In this document: positions 8,867 through 17,796 of the stretch, in pieces
How positions within the stretch are numbered: position 1 is the stretch's first letter
How the letters are laid out: each line of letters opens with the position of its first letter
Source of the DNA: Gynuella sp050296195
Lineage (GTDB): Bacteria; Pseudomonadota; Gammaproteobacteria; Pseudomonadales; Natronospirillaceae
NCBI RefSeq assembly: GCF_050296195.1
Contig: NZ_JBNKRB010000041.1
Strand: one strand, 5' to 3'
DNA: 64,000 nt
Translations under genes and position numbers: made by a program
The notes under the pieces: model-generated
What the model was told of the DNA's origin: nothing
Database searches by the model: none
What the model saw: only the letters and a program-made list of their open reading frames with translations

Positions 8867-10000
8867 ATGCACAACCTAAAAACAACGTTTATTTCTAGCA
8901 TCACCCGCTCACTCCGCCAGTCATTGGCCGCCGTTACCATCGGCGTTGGGGCCGTTGCCCTTGCTCCTCTGACACTGGCAGTAGATTTTTCCGGTAACCG
9001 TATTGAGATGATCATGCCCTTCAAGGAAGGTGGCGGTTCCGATACCTGGGGCCGTTTCTACGCTCCGAAGCTTGCAGAGCAACTGCCGGGCAGCCCTGTT
9101 ATGGTTGTCAAAAACATTCCGGGCGGCGGTTCTACCAGTGGAGCCAACCAGTTCCAGCTACGGGCAAAACCGGATGGAGGAGACGTGCTCGCCTCCTCGG
9201 CCTCGACCATGTTTCCCTACATCCTCGGTGACCGCCGTGTACGCTATGACTATAAAGAATGGTCTGCGGTGCTGGCATCACCCACCGGTGGCGTGGTTTA
9301 CGTCAGCCCGGACCTGGGGATCGACTCAGTTGCTGATATCGCCAAACTCAAAGATAAAAATCTGATGTTTGCCAGCCAGGGAGCCACCAGCATGGACCTG
9401 GTGACACTGCTTGCATTCAATCTGCTGGATATGGACGTAAAAGCCGTTTTCGGCATGAGAGGTCGCGGCGAAGGCCGATTGGCATTTGAGCGGGGCGAGG
9501 TCAACATCGATGCCCAGACAACCTCTGCTTTTATCAAGAAAGTGCAGCCCCTGGTAGATGAGGGTAAGGCAATTCCGCTATTCAGCTACGGCGTACTGGG
9601 CAAGGATGGCAAGATCAAACGCGATCCGAACTTCCCAAATCTGCCACATTTCGTCGAAGCCTACGAGATGGTTCATGGCCAAGCTCCGGACGGGGAAGCA
9701 TTCCACGCCTGGAAATCCTTCTTCGTCGCCGGCTATGCAGCGCAAAAAGGCCTGTTCCTACCCAAAGGTACGCCTGACAACATCGTACAAGCTTACCGTG
9801 AAGCGGCAGCAAACGTGATTGCCCAACCGGGCTTTGCCTCCGAATCCGAAGACGTACTCGGCAACTATGAGCAGGCCATAGGCAACGATGCCGAGATGAT
9901 GTTCGCCGAAGCGTTGAAGATGGACAAGGCTGCCAAGACCTGGGTCATCAACTGGCTCAATAGCGAATACAACGCCGGTCTCAAACTCAGCTCCAACTGA
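8867..10000 (+). CDS. tctC: Tripartite tricarboxylate transporter receptor (TctC/Bug family)
   Basis: A 377-residue periplasmic binding protein. The start at ATG 8867 is preferred to 8858 because AAGAG ends directly against the earlier ATG but is 9 bases from the later one. The N-terminus is a Sec signal with a basic region, a hydrophobic core (VTIGVGAVALAPLTLA) and cleavage near residue 39. The mature protein has the Bug-family opening (IEMIMPFKEGGGSDTWGR) and the downstream GGGSTSGANQ loop. TctC captures a carboxylate in the periplasm for the TctAB permease, here fused and encoded next. Long insertions (GVLGKDGKIKRDPN) and its length exceed the usual 320-330 residues. Ligand not predictable. 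Confidence 0.88.
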   Translation: MHNLKTTFISSITRSLRQSLAAVTIGVGAVALAPLTLAVDFSGNRIEMIMPFKEGGGSDTWGRFYAPKLAEQLPGSPVMVVKNIPGGGSTSGANQFQLRAKPDGGDVLASSASTMFPYILGDRRVRYDYKEWSAVLASPTGGVVYVSPDLGIDSVADIAKLKDKNLMFASQGATSMDLVTLLAFNLLDMDVKAVFGMRGRGEGRLAFERGEVNIDAQTTSAFIKKVQPLVDEGKAIPLFSYGVLGKDGKIKRDPNFPNLPHFVEAYEMVHGQAPDGEAFHAWKSFFVAGYAAQKGLFLPKGTPDNIVQAYREAAANVIAQPGFASESEDVLGNYEQAIGNDAEMMFAEALKMDKAAKTWVINWLNSEYNAGLKLSSN

Positions 10001-10067
10001 TTCCGACAGGCGCCTCTGTGGGCTGCGACCCAGAAGGGCCAGCCTGCACTGTTTTAAGGTGATTGCC

Positions 10068-12065
10068 ATGATTGATACAATAACTTCCTCGCTGCTGATC
10101 GTGCTCAGCGTCGAACATATTGCCTACCTGGTCGGTGGCGTCTGCCTCGGTCTGCTGATAGGCATCTTCCCGGGTCTCGGCGGCATCGCCGGTCTCTCGC
10201 TGCTACTGCCGTTTCTCTATGGCATGGAACCGACCTCTGCACTGGCCATGCTGATTGGCCTGGTTGCTGTCATTCCAACCTCCGATACCTTTGCTTCGGT
10301 ACTAATGGGTATTCCCGGCTCCAGTGCCTCACAAGCCACCGTGCTGGACGGTTTCCCAATGGCCAAACAGGGCCACGCGGCCCGCGCCCTGGGTGCCGCT
10401 TTCAGCGCCTCGCTCCTGGGCGGTTTGCTTGGCGCTATTGCGCTGACTGCTTTCGTTTTGATCGCCCGCCCGCTGATCCTGGCGTTCGGCTCCGCCGAGC
10501 TGTTCATGCTGACGCTGTTAGGTCTCAGTATGGTCGGCGTACTCGCCGGCAACAGCCTGATAAAAGGCATCAGCGCCTGCGGTATCGGGGTCCTGCTGGG
10601 TAGCCTCGGCAGTGCACCCGCTACCGGCGAATACCGCATGTCCTTTGACAACATCTATCTGATGGATGGTATTCCGCTCGTTGTTGTCGGTCTTGGTATT
10701 TTCGCAATTCCTGAAATCATCGACCTGCTGCGCCAAAACCGCGCCATCAATGAAGCCTCAGAGCTTGGAAGTGGCTGGGTCGATGGCCTCAAAGACGTTA
10801 TTCGAAACAAGTGGCTGGCCATTCGCTGCGCCATTATCGGCACGCTGGTCGGTGCCTTACCGGGTCTCGGTGGCAGCGTTGTCGACTGGATCGCCTACGG
10901 CCATGCCGTTCAAACCACCAAGGACAAACCCCGCTTCGGCAACGGTGACGTTCGCGGTGTCATTGCGCCGGAATCCGCCAATAACGCCAAAGAAGGCGGC
11001 GGTCTGGTGCCGACTCTGCTCTTCGGCATTCCCGGTTCCGGCAGCATGGCGGTTTTTCTCGGCGGCATGGTGTTGATTGGCCTTGAACCTGGCCCCGCCA
11101 TGGTCGGCTCGCAGCTAGGCACTACCTATACCATCATCTGGTCGCTGGCACTGGCCAATGTTATCGGTGCCGGCTCCTGCCTGCTGCTGTCAAAATGGGT
11201 CTCACGCCTGACGTTGATTCCTTACGCACTGATGGCTCCGTTCATGCTGATGGTCATCTGCTTCGCTGCTTTCCAGGCTACCCGCAGCCTTGGCGACCTG
11301 GTCGCATTGTTATCAATAGGGGTGCTCGGCGTGCTGATGAAGCGTTTCGACTGGCCGCGTCCTGCATTCCTCATCGGTTTTGTCCTTTCCAGCGGCATGG
11401 AAACGTACTTGTATCAGGCCATTCAGTTCGACGGCTGGTCCTTTCTGCTCAAGCCTGGCGTGATGATCATTGCCGCCATCATCGTTCTGTCGGTCTATAT
11501 TGCTATTCGCTCCAAACGCAGTAGCAGTAATGAGAACCAGGAAGACTCGACTGTCGCTGAGGCTCCACGCCGTCGTGCCCAGAATCTGAAACCGCAGGCT
11601 GCCTTTGCGGCCCTGGTTGCTGCCTTCTTTGCCTTCGCACTCTATGACGCGCTCCAACACTCTTTCCTTGGCGGCGTTTTCACCGCTGGCGTCAGCAGCC
11701 TGATGTTAGTGCTGTCCTTGACGATACTGGTCAAGCTGTTGCGCGGCCAGGTCGACGACCCTGTCAACTTCGACCACGAAGTTGAAGCTGGTTATGACAG
11801 TGACAGCACAGTGGCACGTCTGCCACACTACCTCTACTGGCTGACTGCGCTGGTGCTGGGTTGCTACCTGTTCGGATACCTGATTGCCATCGGCCTGTTC
11901 TTCGTCACCTTCCTGATGACCAAGGCGCGCATCTCTCTAGTCAAAACCCTGTCGCTAACCGGCGCAGCACTGAGCTTCCTCGTGATCCTCGCCCACATCA
12001 TGGTATTGGACCTGCCCAGCGGACTGCTGCAGGATCTGGTACACATGCCCTGGCCCCTGAGTTAA
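10068..12065 (+). CDS. tctA: Tripartite tricarboxylate transporter permease, TctA-TctB fusion
   Basis: A 665-residue inner-membrane protein. Start at ATG 10068 with AAGGTGA six bases upstream. Residues about 1-490 are the large TctA permease with many membrane segments and its two signature glycine-rich stretches (GIFPGLGGIAGLSLLLPF, and later PGLGGSVVDWIAYGHA plus LFGIPGSGSMAVFLGG). After a charged linker with SKRSSSNENQED, residues about 515-665 have four more hydrophobic segments matching the small TctB subunit. TctA and TctB are normally separate genes, so this is a natural fusion. It imports its substrate with the Na+ or H+ gradient after TctC delivery. The gene sits 67 bp after tctC and is followed 10 bp later by a Usp gene. 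Confidence 0.87.
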   Translation: MIDTITSSLLIVLSVEHIAYLVGGVCLGLLIGIFPGLGGIAGLSLLLPFLYGMEPTSALAMLIGLVAVIPTSDTFASVLMGIPGSSASQATVLDGFPMAKQGHAARALGAAFSASLLGGLLGAIALTAFVLIARPLILAFGSAELFMLTLLGLSMVGVLAGNSLIKGISACGIGVLLGSLGSAPATGEYRMSFDNIYLMDGIPLVVVGLGIFAIPEIIDLLRQNRAINEASELGSGWVDGLKDVIRNKWLAIRCAIIGTLVGALPGLGGSVVDWIAYGHAVQTTKDKPRFGNGDVRGVIAPESANNAKEGGGLVPTLLFGIPGSGSMAVFLGGMVLIGLEPGPAMVGSQLGTTYTIIWSLALANVIGAGSCLLLSKWVSRLTLIPYALMAPFMLMVICFAAFQATRSLGDLVALLSIGVLGVLMKRFDWPRPAFLIGFVLSSGMETYLYQAIQFDGWSFLLKPGVMIIAAIIVLSVYIAIRSKRSSSNENQEDSTVAEAPRRRAQNLKPQAAFAALVAAFFAFALYDALQHSFLGGVFTAGVSSLMLVLSLTILVKLLRGQVDDPVNFDHEVEAGYDSDSTVARLPHYLYWLTALVLGCYLFGYLIAIGLFFVTFLMTKARISLVKTLSLTGAALSFLVILAHIMVLDLPSGLLQDLVHMPWPLS

Positions 12066-12075
12066 GGAGAAACGG

Positions 12076-12933
12076 ATGAACAGTCCCAAAGTATTATTGA
12101 TGCCGCTGTCGAGCAGCGGCGAAGTATCTGAACGGTTACAGGGTGCGTTGGCGGTGGCGAAGTACTTCGGTGCCCAGCTCCAGGTGCTGCATGCCAGCGT
12201 CCACCTCAGCCGATTTGTACCCCACGAAGTCGCTGGTCTGTCACGCCAGTTCATGCAGGAACTTGAACAGATTGCGGGTACCCAATCGCGGCAGGATGCC
12301 GAGCAGCTTTTCAAGCTATTTAAACAGCTGGCTGATCAGGAAGGCGTCCCGATCAGCGAAACTCCGTTGCCGGATGACGCTTCCGCCTGCTGGCACGAAG
12401 TCGAGGGCCTGCGCAGCGAACTGGTTGCGCGCCGCGGCCGGGTTGCCGATCTGCTGATCATCCCCCAGGGCAAGGGCGGTGCGATCAGTTCGACACTCGA
12501 GGCCGCCATTCTGCAAAGCGGCAGTCCAGTGCTGGTCATGCCACGGATCCAGACCGATTTCTGTCCGCACCGCATTGCCATCGCCTGGAATGGCACTCCT
12601 GAAGTGTCTCGGGCGGTGCGCAGTGCTCTGCCATTGCTAAGTCGTTGCGACGAGGTGCGAATACTGACTCATGAAACCACCTCTGATCGGGTTCCCGGTC
12701 CGGAGGCGCTGCAAGCCTATCTGCATTGCCACCATATCAATGCCACACCACAGCGGGTCAAACACCGCAGCCGCACCGATGGTACTGACCTGCTCAAAGC
12801 AGCCCAAAGCCAAAATTGCGACCTGATTGTGATGGGAGCCTATAGCCACCACCGCTTGCAACAGCAGGCCTTCGGTGGCGTTACCCGCCGATTGTTGCAG
12901 CACAGCCCCATACCGCTGCTGATGAACCACTAA
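12076..12933 (+). CDS. Two-domain universal stress protein (UspA family)
   Basis: A 285-residue cytoplasmic protein with two tandem Usp domains. The second (about 150-285) keeps the nucleotide-binding pattern at its end (VMGAYSHHRLQQQAFGGVTR), the variant common in two-domain Usp proteins; the first (about 1-145) is more degenerate but ends with a similar GSPVLVMP strand. AAGGAGA at 12064-12070 sets the start. It is the last gene of the PrpF-TctC-TctAB operon and is followed by a hairpin. Usp proteins are common companions of tripartite carboxylate transporters; a role in tuning uptake is inferred only from position. Confidence 0.85.
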   Translation: MNSPKVLLMPLSSSGEVSERLQGALAVAKYFGAQLQVLHASVHLSRFVPHEVAGLSRQFMQELEQIAGTQSRQDAEQLFKLFKQLADQEGVPISETPLPDDASACWHEVEGLRSELVARRGRVADLLIIPQGKGGAISSTLEAAILQSGSPVLVMPRIQTDFCPHRIAIAWNGTPEVSRAVRSALPLLSRCDEVRILTHETTSDRVPGPEALQAYLHCHHINATPQRVKHRSRTDGTDLLKAAQSQNCDLIVMGAYSHHRLQQQAFGGVTRRLLQHSPIPLLMNH

Positions 12934-12964
12934 ACTGCGACGAGCAGAGCTTCAGAACCCTTGC

Positions 12965-12987
12965 AGGAGCCTCAAAACGAGGCTCCT
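12965..12987 (+). terminator. Hairpin terminator after the tct operon
   Basis: A perfect 9-bp inverted repeat (AGGAGCCTC and complement) with a 5-base loop, 31 bases after the usp stop. The following T run is absent, so Rho-independent action is uncertain. Confidence 0.65.
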
Positions 12988-13098
12988 AAAGCAACAACCT
13001 ACAGCCGCAACTTGCTCACCGCGGTTCAACTCCTCTGACATGTACGCCAGCTCCGGGAATAGTATTTTTCCAGGAGACACCCGATATGGCAGATATAC

Positions 13099-13125
13099 TG
13101 CCGGATGTCGTGCAGACAACCGGCA
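13099..13125 (-). terminator. Hairpin terminator after hoxX
   Basis: TGCCGG-a-TGTC, a 5-base loop, then GACA-a-CCGGCA make a 10-bp stem with one mismatch, 9 bases past the hoxX stop on the minus strand. No strong T run follows. Confidence 0.6.
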
Positions 13126-13134
13126 AACTCAGGC

Positions 13135-14898
13135 TCACACCCCGGATCCAGCCGTCGATAGCAGCGGTGAATTTTCAGATGTGTCGGCAGGCTCCTGGAG
13201 AGAATCCGCCCCGTATAATGGATCCGCATTGGTTCTGACAGAACGGCCTTTCTGTTTGTAAACAAAGGCCTGACGTTCCTGATGATAACGACTATCCGGA
13301 TCATCAAAGATACGCTTCATTTCTGTCAGCTCCTCATCGCGATATTGCGCTAACGGTTTGATGGATTCATCATACTGACGCTGCTGCCCTTTATTACTCA
13401 AGAAAGCCGGTAGATCGACCTGTTGTGACAGATCCCTGCAATACGTTTTAAGCTGTTCATGAAATGCCTGCCACTCTTCCGGGAATACAGTATCCGCCAG
13501 ACCGATTTCAAACGCTTCAGCGGCCAGCATCGGTTCACAGTCAAGGGTAATTGTTTGTGCCTGACGATGACCAACCTTGGAAGGTAGCAAATATGTCCAA
13601 TATTCAGATCCATATAATCCCATACGCTGGTAATGAGGATTCAGTACCACACCATCACGAATGATAACTTCATCGCAGGCCAGAGCGGCAATAACACCAC
13701 CCGCTCCGGCATTGTTGCGTAATGCTGCGATGGTCATGTGATCAGGTGAGTCGATGATTTCCAACACCAGATCATTCATGGCATTAATGTTTTGCCATGA
13801 TTCTTCGGCCTGATCATCTGCGGCTTCGATACAATTCAGATGAATACCGTTACTCCAGAAATCCTCACCGCCCATTAACACGATGTATTTCGTGTCAGTC
13901 TGTTTGATGGATGCCAGGGCATTTTTCAAATCAAGACATTGCCGGGTATTCATTGCGCCATTGTAGAAATTGAAATATAGATACGTGATGTCACCTTCCC
14001 GTTCACTATAGATTTCTTCTGCCACGGAATGACCTGACTCTATATTAACGTCCGACCATATGTGTGCCGGCAACAGTTGGCGTACCACCTGAGCCGCAGG
14101 TAACTTGATGGCCGGAAGTTGCGGGTGCTGTTTGCATTTCATCTGCCGGATCCAAACACTTCCGGTCGCGCATGCAAAACAAACCGAATCTTTGTAAACA
14201 GCGATGATGTCACCAGGATGTCCGCTACGGGAAGCATCTTCGATGGCCCCATACAGATAGACCGGATAATCATGAAGAGAAATCAGCACTCCCGGACTGG
14301 TATCTGCTGAGTTCATCTTGCCAACCACCACATGACTGGCATCTGATTGCCAGTCAATTGCACGGAATTCCTGCTTCATTAATGGCCGTAGCTTTCCTTT
14401 GACGTCTGGCCTGGTGTAATCCAACGGGCGTGGACTTATCTGTTGCTGTTCTATTTTTTTCAGCGTTGATTTGATCATATCTACCGCTGCGGAACTTACC
14501 TCACGCTTATAAACGCTGAGTTTTGATGCCTCACGCAAATCAAACACCCGGGTATCCCATATGTCCCCTGCATCCATTTCCGCATCTGCCTGCAACAATG
14601 TTACACCCCATTGCGGCATGTGTTCGAATATGGCCCAATCAAGAGAAGAAGGACCTCTGTCACCTTCTATGCCGGGATGAACAATCAGGCAAAGATACTG
14701 ACGCCAGATATCTTCCGGTATTCTCTGGGTCAAAAACGGACAAATAATAATGTCGGGTTCAAAGTGTGACACCTGGTCACGCAGTATCGTTTCATTAAGG
14801 TCGTAATGCTGCTCAACGACATGCCCAAGCAACAACAGCTCTTTAAATACCCTTTGTGTTAAACCACTGAAAGCAGATGCAAGTATAAGAACTTTCAA
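13135..14898 (-). CDS. hoxX: HoxX-like [NiFe]-hydrogenase maturation protein
   Basis: A 587-residue two-domain cytoplasmic enzyme. Residues about 1-270 resemble methionyl-tRNA formyltransferase/formyl-THF hydrolases (HPGIEGDRGPSSLDWAI near 74-90). Residues about 290-560 are a crotonase-like domain (GGEDFWSNGIHLNCIEAA near 350-370, then ESWQNINAMNDL). This order and these motifs are diagnostic of HoxX, which makes the CO ligand of the hydrogenase active site from formyl-tetrahydrofolate, letting maturation proceed in air. The C-terminal 35 residues are an unconserved Ser/Pro-rich tail. No hydrogenase structural or hyp genes occur in the window, so it is isolated here. Divergent in sequence from a specific hydrogenase cluster; function elsewhere in C1 or CO metabolism cannot be excluded. 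Confidence 0.85.
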   Translation of the reverse strand: MKVLILASAFSGLTQRVFKELLLLGHVVEQHYDLNETILRDQVSHFEPDIIICPFLTQRIPEDIWRQYLCLIVHPGIEGDRGPSSLDWAIFEHMPQWGVTLLQADAEMDAGDIWDTRVFDLREASKLSVYKREVSSAAVDMIKSTLKKIEQQQISPRPLDYTRPDVKGKLRPLMKQEFRAIDWQSDASHVVVGKMNSADTSPGVLISLHDYPVYLYGAIEDASRSGHPGDIIAVYKDSVCFACATGSVWIRQMKCKQHPQLPAIKLPAAQVVRQLLPAHIWSDVNIESGHSVAEEIYSEREGDITYLYFNFYNGAMNTRQCLDLKNALASIKQTDTKYIVLMGGEDFWSNGIHLNCIEAADDQAEESWQNINAMNDLVLEIIDSPDHMTIAALRNNAGAGGVIAALACDEVIIRDGVVLNPHYQRMGLYGSEYWTYLLPSKVGHRQAQTITLDCEPMLAAEAFEIGLADTVFPEEWQAFHEQLKTYCRDLSQQVDLPAFLSNKGQQRQYDESIKPLAQYRDEELTEMKRIFDDPDSRYHQERQAFVYKQKGRSVRTNADPLYGADSLQEPADTSENSPLLSTAGSGV

Positions 14899-15559
14899 AT
14901 GGGGACCCTCCCGATAATCAGCAACATGTTCGATGGTGTTTTCGATATGGAAAATATCTGTTCGGCTATCGAAAGATCATTTATAGCATCGAATGAATAG
15001 AAAAGATAAATGCAAAAACACGACTATAGAAATGAAATTTTGAGAATAAAAAGCGATATTATTTTTCTATCAGAGCGATCAACAACGATGACGTAAGTCG
15101 TTAAAAAAACATTACAAACACGGCCTTAAAAAACAGATTCGCTTTTTTTAACATGGTGCTGATTATGTCCGTTAAGGGAATTTCGATGCGACATTCGGCA
15201 ATTTAACGAAGTTTATTATTATTTTGTAGCTAACAACCGGACATACAAAGGACAATTTAATTTAACAGCCACAACATTCAAGCAGGTCTATTGACACTAT
15301 TTCGTATAATTTTTGTGTAGAAATAAAAATGACAGCGGGCCCTGTCAAGCGATCCTCCACTCCGGGAATCATCAATTAGTTTTAGACAAGGCTCAATAAT
15401 CAAGGCTTTTTATGTGAATAGAATGCTCCGATATGGCACTAAAGGATGAAGCAAAATATGCCAATCGCTCAGGAGATTTTGACTTCCGGATCAGCAGATA
15501 ATGCATTGCAAACATCTGCCAGCATTTCAAAACAGCGAGGAGACAAAACCAGCCGCTTT
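14899..15559. other. Gene-free AT-rich interval upstream of hoxX
   Basis: 661 bp between the hoxX start and the 3' end of the GNAT gene. It should contain the hoxX promoter near 14900-15000, but no clear boxes were assigned. A perfect TTGACA (15291) and TATAAT (15305) are only 8 bp apart and so are not a standard promoter. The short frame at 15446-15667 overlaps the GNAT gene antisense and is not convincing. Nothing else is seen. Confidence 0.4.
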
Positions 15560-16027
15560 CTAACCGAGCGGCCTGCTCAGCATCCTGGATTGTGTTTGAA
15601 ACCCCAAGGTTTCATAAAAAGACTGAGCTCCACGGTTAAACTCCATCACTTCCAACCTGATCTCTAATGCTCCCTGGTCGATCGCCAGTCGCTCACACTC
15701 ACTCATCAATTGTTTGCCGATTCCCTTTGATCGATGGCGTTCATCCACAATCAATGTGCCTACCCGACAGATGGGTCCAGCGACCAAAAACGGAATCGTC
15801 TGGTTAAGCTCTACCACCGCAGTCAGAAAACCGACGATCTTATTCTCCAACTCACAAACCAAAAATATCCTGCTGTTGTCCTGTAATGCTTTACTGATAA
15901 ACCCCGCCGCTTCAGGGGTTGGAGGGGTAAAAACGTTAGGAGCATGAAGATGATGATACTCACTGATCTGATGATTCAGTTTTACCAACCCATCAAGATC
16001 GGCGGGAGTGGCTTTTCTAATTGTCAT
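15560..16027 (-). CDS. GNAT-family N-acetyltransferase
   Basis: A 155-residue protein spanning a complete GNAT fold. The acetyl-CoA pyrophosphate-binding motif A is seen as VDERHRSKGIGKQLM (about 108-122), with the preceding strand GTLIV. The C-terminal motif B (NRGAQSFYETLGFQ) also fits. Members acetylate amines of small molecules, peptides or antibiotics; the substrate cannot be deduced. It starts at ATG 16027 and is flanked by long non-coding stretches on both sides, so is probably monocistronic. Confidence 0.85.
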   Translation of the reverse strand: MTIRKATPADLDGLVKLNHQISEYHHLHAPNVFTPPTPEAAGFISKALQDNSRIFLVCELENKIVGFLTAVVELNQTIPFLVAGPICRVGTLIVDERHRSKGIGKQLMSECERLAIDQGALEIRLEVMEFNRGAQSFYETLGFQTQSRMLSRPLG

Positions 16028-16541
16028 AATCGAATAATTCCGTGAAAATTTGTCGCCGCAGGCTTATTAGCGAATAACAGGTTCGACGAAACCAGTGTAG
16101 ACAGGCCCTAGGCCGGTTTTTTACATAAATATCGCCCGTTTGCCAAGCCACCAGCTTAACTGCGCGCATATAGACGGCCTGTCTTTTCATATTTAGCCAA
16201 CGGGTCACGATGAAAATTTGCCAGAAGAATCTCTGACAATCGTACAAAACCAACGAAAACTGGCCCCACTCCCACGTTCACATCGTGTTCCCATCTCAGA
16301 GTAACGTTGACGTGGTAGCGCCGATATATATCACCAAATACATGTCACCAGAGTTCAGTATCTGGAAATTTTCCGGCAAGTTATCAATCACACAGACAAA
16401 GACTTATCGTTAATGTGGCACATAATCACCGTTCTCAATTTTTGATTCTTGAAACTTTTTCCAATGCTATAGAGCAAGGTTGACATCAATAGAAATTGTG
16501 TGTGTGCTGCTCTGATTGTCTGTCAGGAGGAGGCTGGTACT
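16028..16541. other. Divergent non-coding region between GNAT and MFS genes
   Basis: 514 bp with no convincing gene; a 78-codon minus-strand frame ending at 16017 overlaps the GNAT start and has no family likeness. Must hold the promoters of the two divergent genes; no boxes are assigned. Confidence 0.4.
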
Positions 16542-17741
16542 GTGACAGGTAATCATCATTCCATAACAAACACTCAATGGCTGGTGGGAAATCCTTCCCG
16601 CCTAGCTCAGATCAGTGCTTTGTGGATCGGCTCTACCGGACTCTTGATACTTGGTCTGCAACCTATCTTGTTAGGTGCCTTGTTGACCGAGAACAGGGTG
16701 ACCTATGACCAACTGGCCATTATGGCAACCGTGGAAATCCTGGCTATCGGGATCGGTTCGGTGCTGGGGGCGTTTGTCCTGTCCAGCCGTCACCTGAGGC
16801 TCAAAGCTGCAATACTGGTCATTCTGTTAGCCTTCTTTGATTTTGGCACTGCGGTGGTGGATGGCGCGGTACCACTGATTGTCCTACGGGGACTGGCCGG
16901 AATACTCGAAGGTGGCATGGTGGCTATCGCGGTGGAACTGATCGCCCGTGCGGTACATGCCGGCCGCTATGGCGGCTATTTTGTTTCCATGCAAACTATT
17001 GCACAAAGCATTACCGGGCTTATTCTGTCGCAATGGGCAATTCCAACGGGCGGCTCCCGGGCAGGGTTTATCGTGTTATCGACCCTCTGTCTGTTGACTG
17101 TGATATGTGTGACCGTCATGCCACGAGAGTACGCCAAAATCCCACCCTCTGCACACCACCAACCGCCCACCAGCTGGAAAGGGCAGCCTCTGTTATCACT
17201 GTTGTGTATTCTGTTTTTTTATATGTTTCTGGGCTCCCTGTGGGCGTTTCTCGAACCCTTGGGACTACAGGCAGACATTCCGGCTACCACGCTCGGCGTC
17301 ATGGTTTCCGCCAGTCTCGGCATTCAGGTACTGGCAGCGTTATCCGCCATCATTGCAGAACGAAAGGTAGATTTTCAGATTCCTCTGGCCATAAGTGCAC
17401 TGGTGGCAATCGGTGTCTCGCTGGTACTGGCAACAGCTCCCGGCTTAAAGGCTTTCTGGGTTTGCACTGCATTGATCGGGTTTGTCTGGTTGTTTGTCGT
17501 ACCGTTTCAAATTCAGCTGACTGTCGCTTGCGATGCCACTCGCAAAACTGCGTTGCTGGTACCGGCCGCACAGTTATTCGGTGCAGCCCTGGGGCCTGTC
17601 TGTGTTACCCCGTTTATCAGTGCCGACAATTTCAAACCAGTAGCCGGATTTGCGGCTATTTGTGCAGGACTATCATTCGCCGTACTGCTCTCGCTGATCT
17701 TCAAGCAACGACAGCAGCGCCGGCTGTTACCGCAACCATAA
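16542..17741 (+). CDS. MFS transporter
   Basis: A 399-residue integral membrane protein with about twelve hydrophobic segments in two halves separated by a hydrophilic loop near residue 195-215 (REYAKIPPSAHHQPP). The start is taken at GTG 16542, eight bases after the strong AGGAGGAGG at 16525-16533; an in-frame ATG at 16500 would be upstream of that site. General fold and size fit the major facilitator superfamily, with no motif that reveals a substrate. It begins a probable three-gene operon with an aldonolactone oxidase and a D-threonine-aldolase-like enzyme, so it may import their substrate or export a product. Confidence 0.8.
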   Translation: MTGNHHSITNTQWLVGNPSRLAQISALWIGSTGLLILGLQPILLGALLTENRVTYDQLAIMATVEILAIGIGSVLGAFVLSSRHLRLKAAILVILLAFFDFGTAVVDGAVPLIVLRGLAGILEGGMVAIAVELIARAVHAGRYGGYFVSMQTIAQSITGLILSQWAIPTGGSRAGFIVLSTLCLLTVICVTVMPREYAKIPPSAHHQPPTSWKGQPLLSLLCILFFYMFLGSLWAFLEPLGLQADIPATTLGVMVSASLGIQVLAALSAIIAERKVDFQIPLAISALVAIGVSLVLATAPGLKAFWVCTALIGFVWLFVVPFQIQLTVACDATRKTALLVPAAQLFGAALGPVCVTPFISADNFKPVAGFAAICAGLSFAVLLSLIFKQRQQRRLLPQP

Positions 17742-17796
17742 CAACTGAACCGACAACGATATTTATTGAATCTGCAGTCATCCGGGAGGCATAAAA

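Noticed and set aside
15291..15310. Perfect TTGACA and TATAAT boxes.
   Set aside because: Only 8 bp apart, so they cannot serve as the -35 and -10 of one promoter; no gene follows on the plus strand.
15446..15667. 73-codon plus-strand frame.
   Set aside because: Overlaps the GNAT gene antisense, has no family likeness and mixed composition.
16017..16253. 78-codon minus-strand frame upstream of the GNAT gene.
   Set aside because: Overlaps the GNAT start, has no ribosome site and an unusual residue make-up (many Arg, Cys, Trp).
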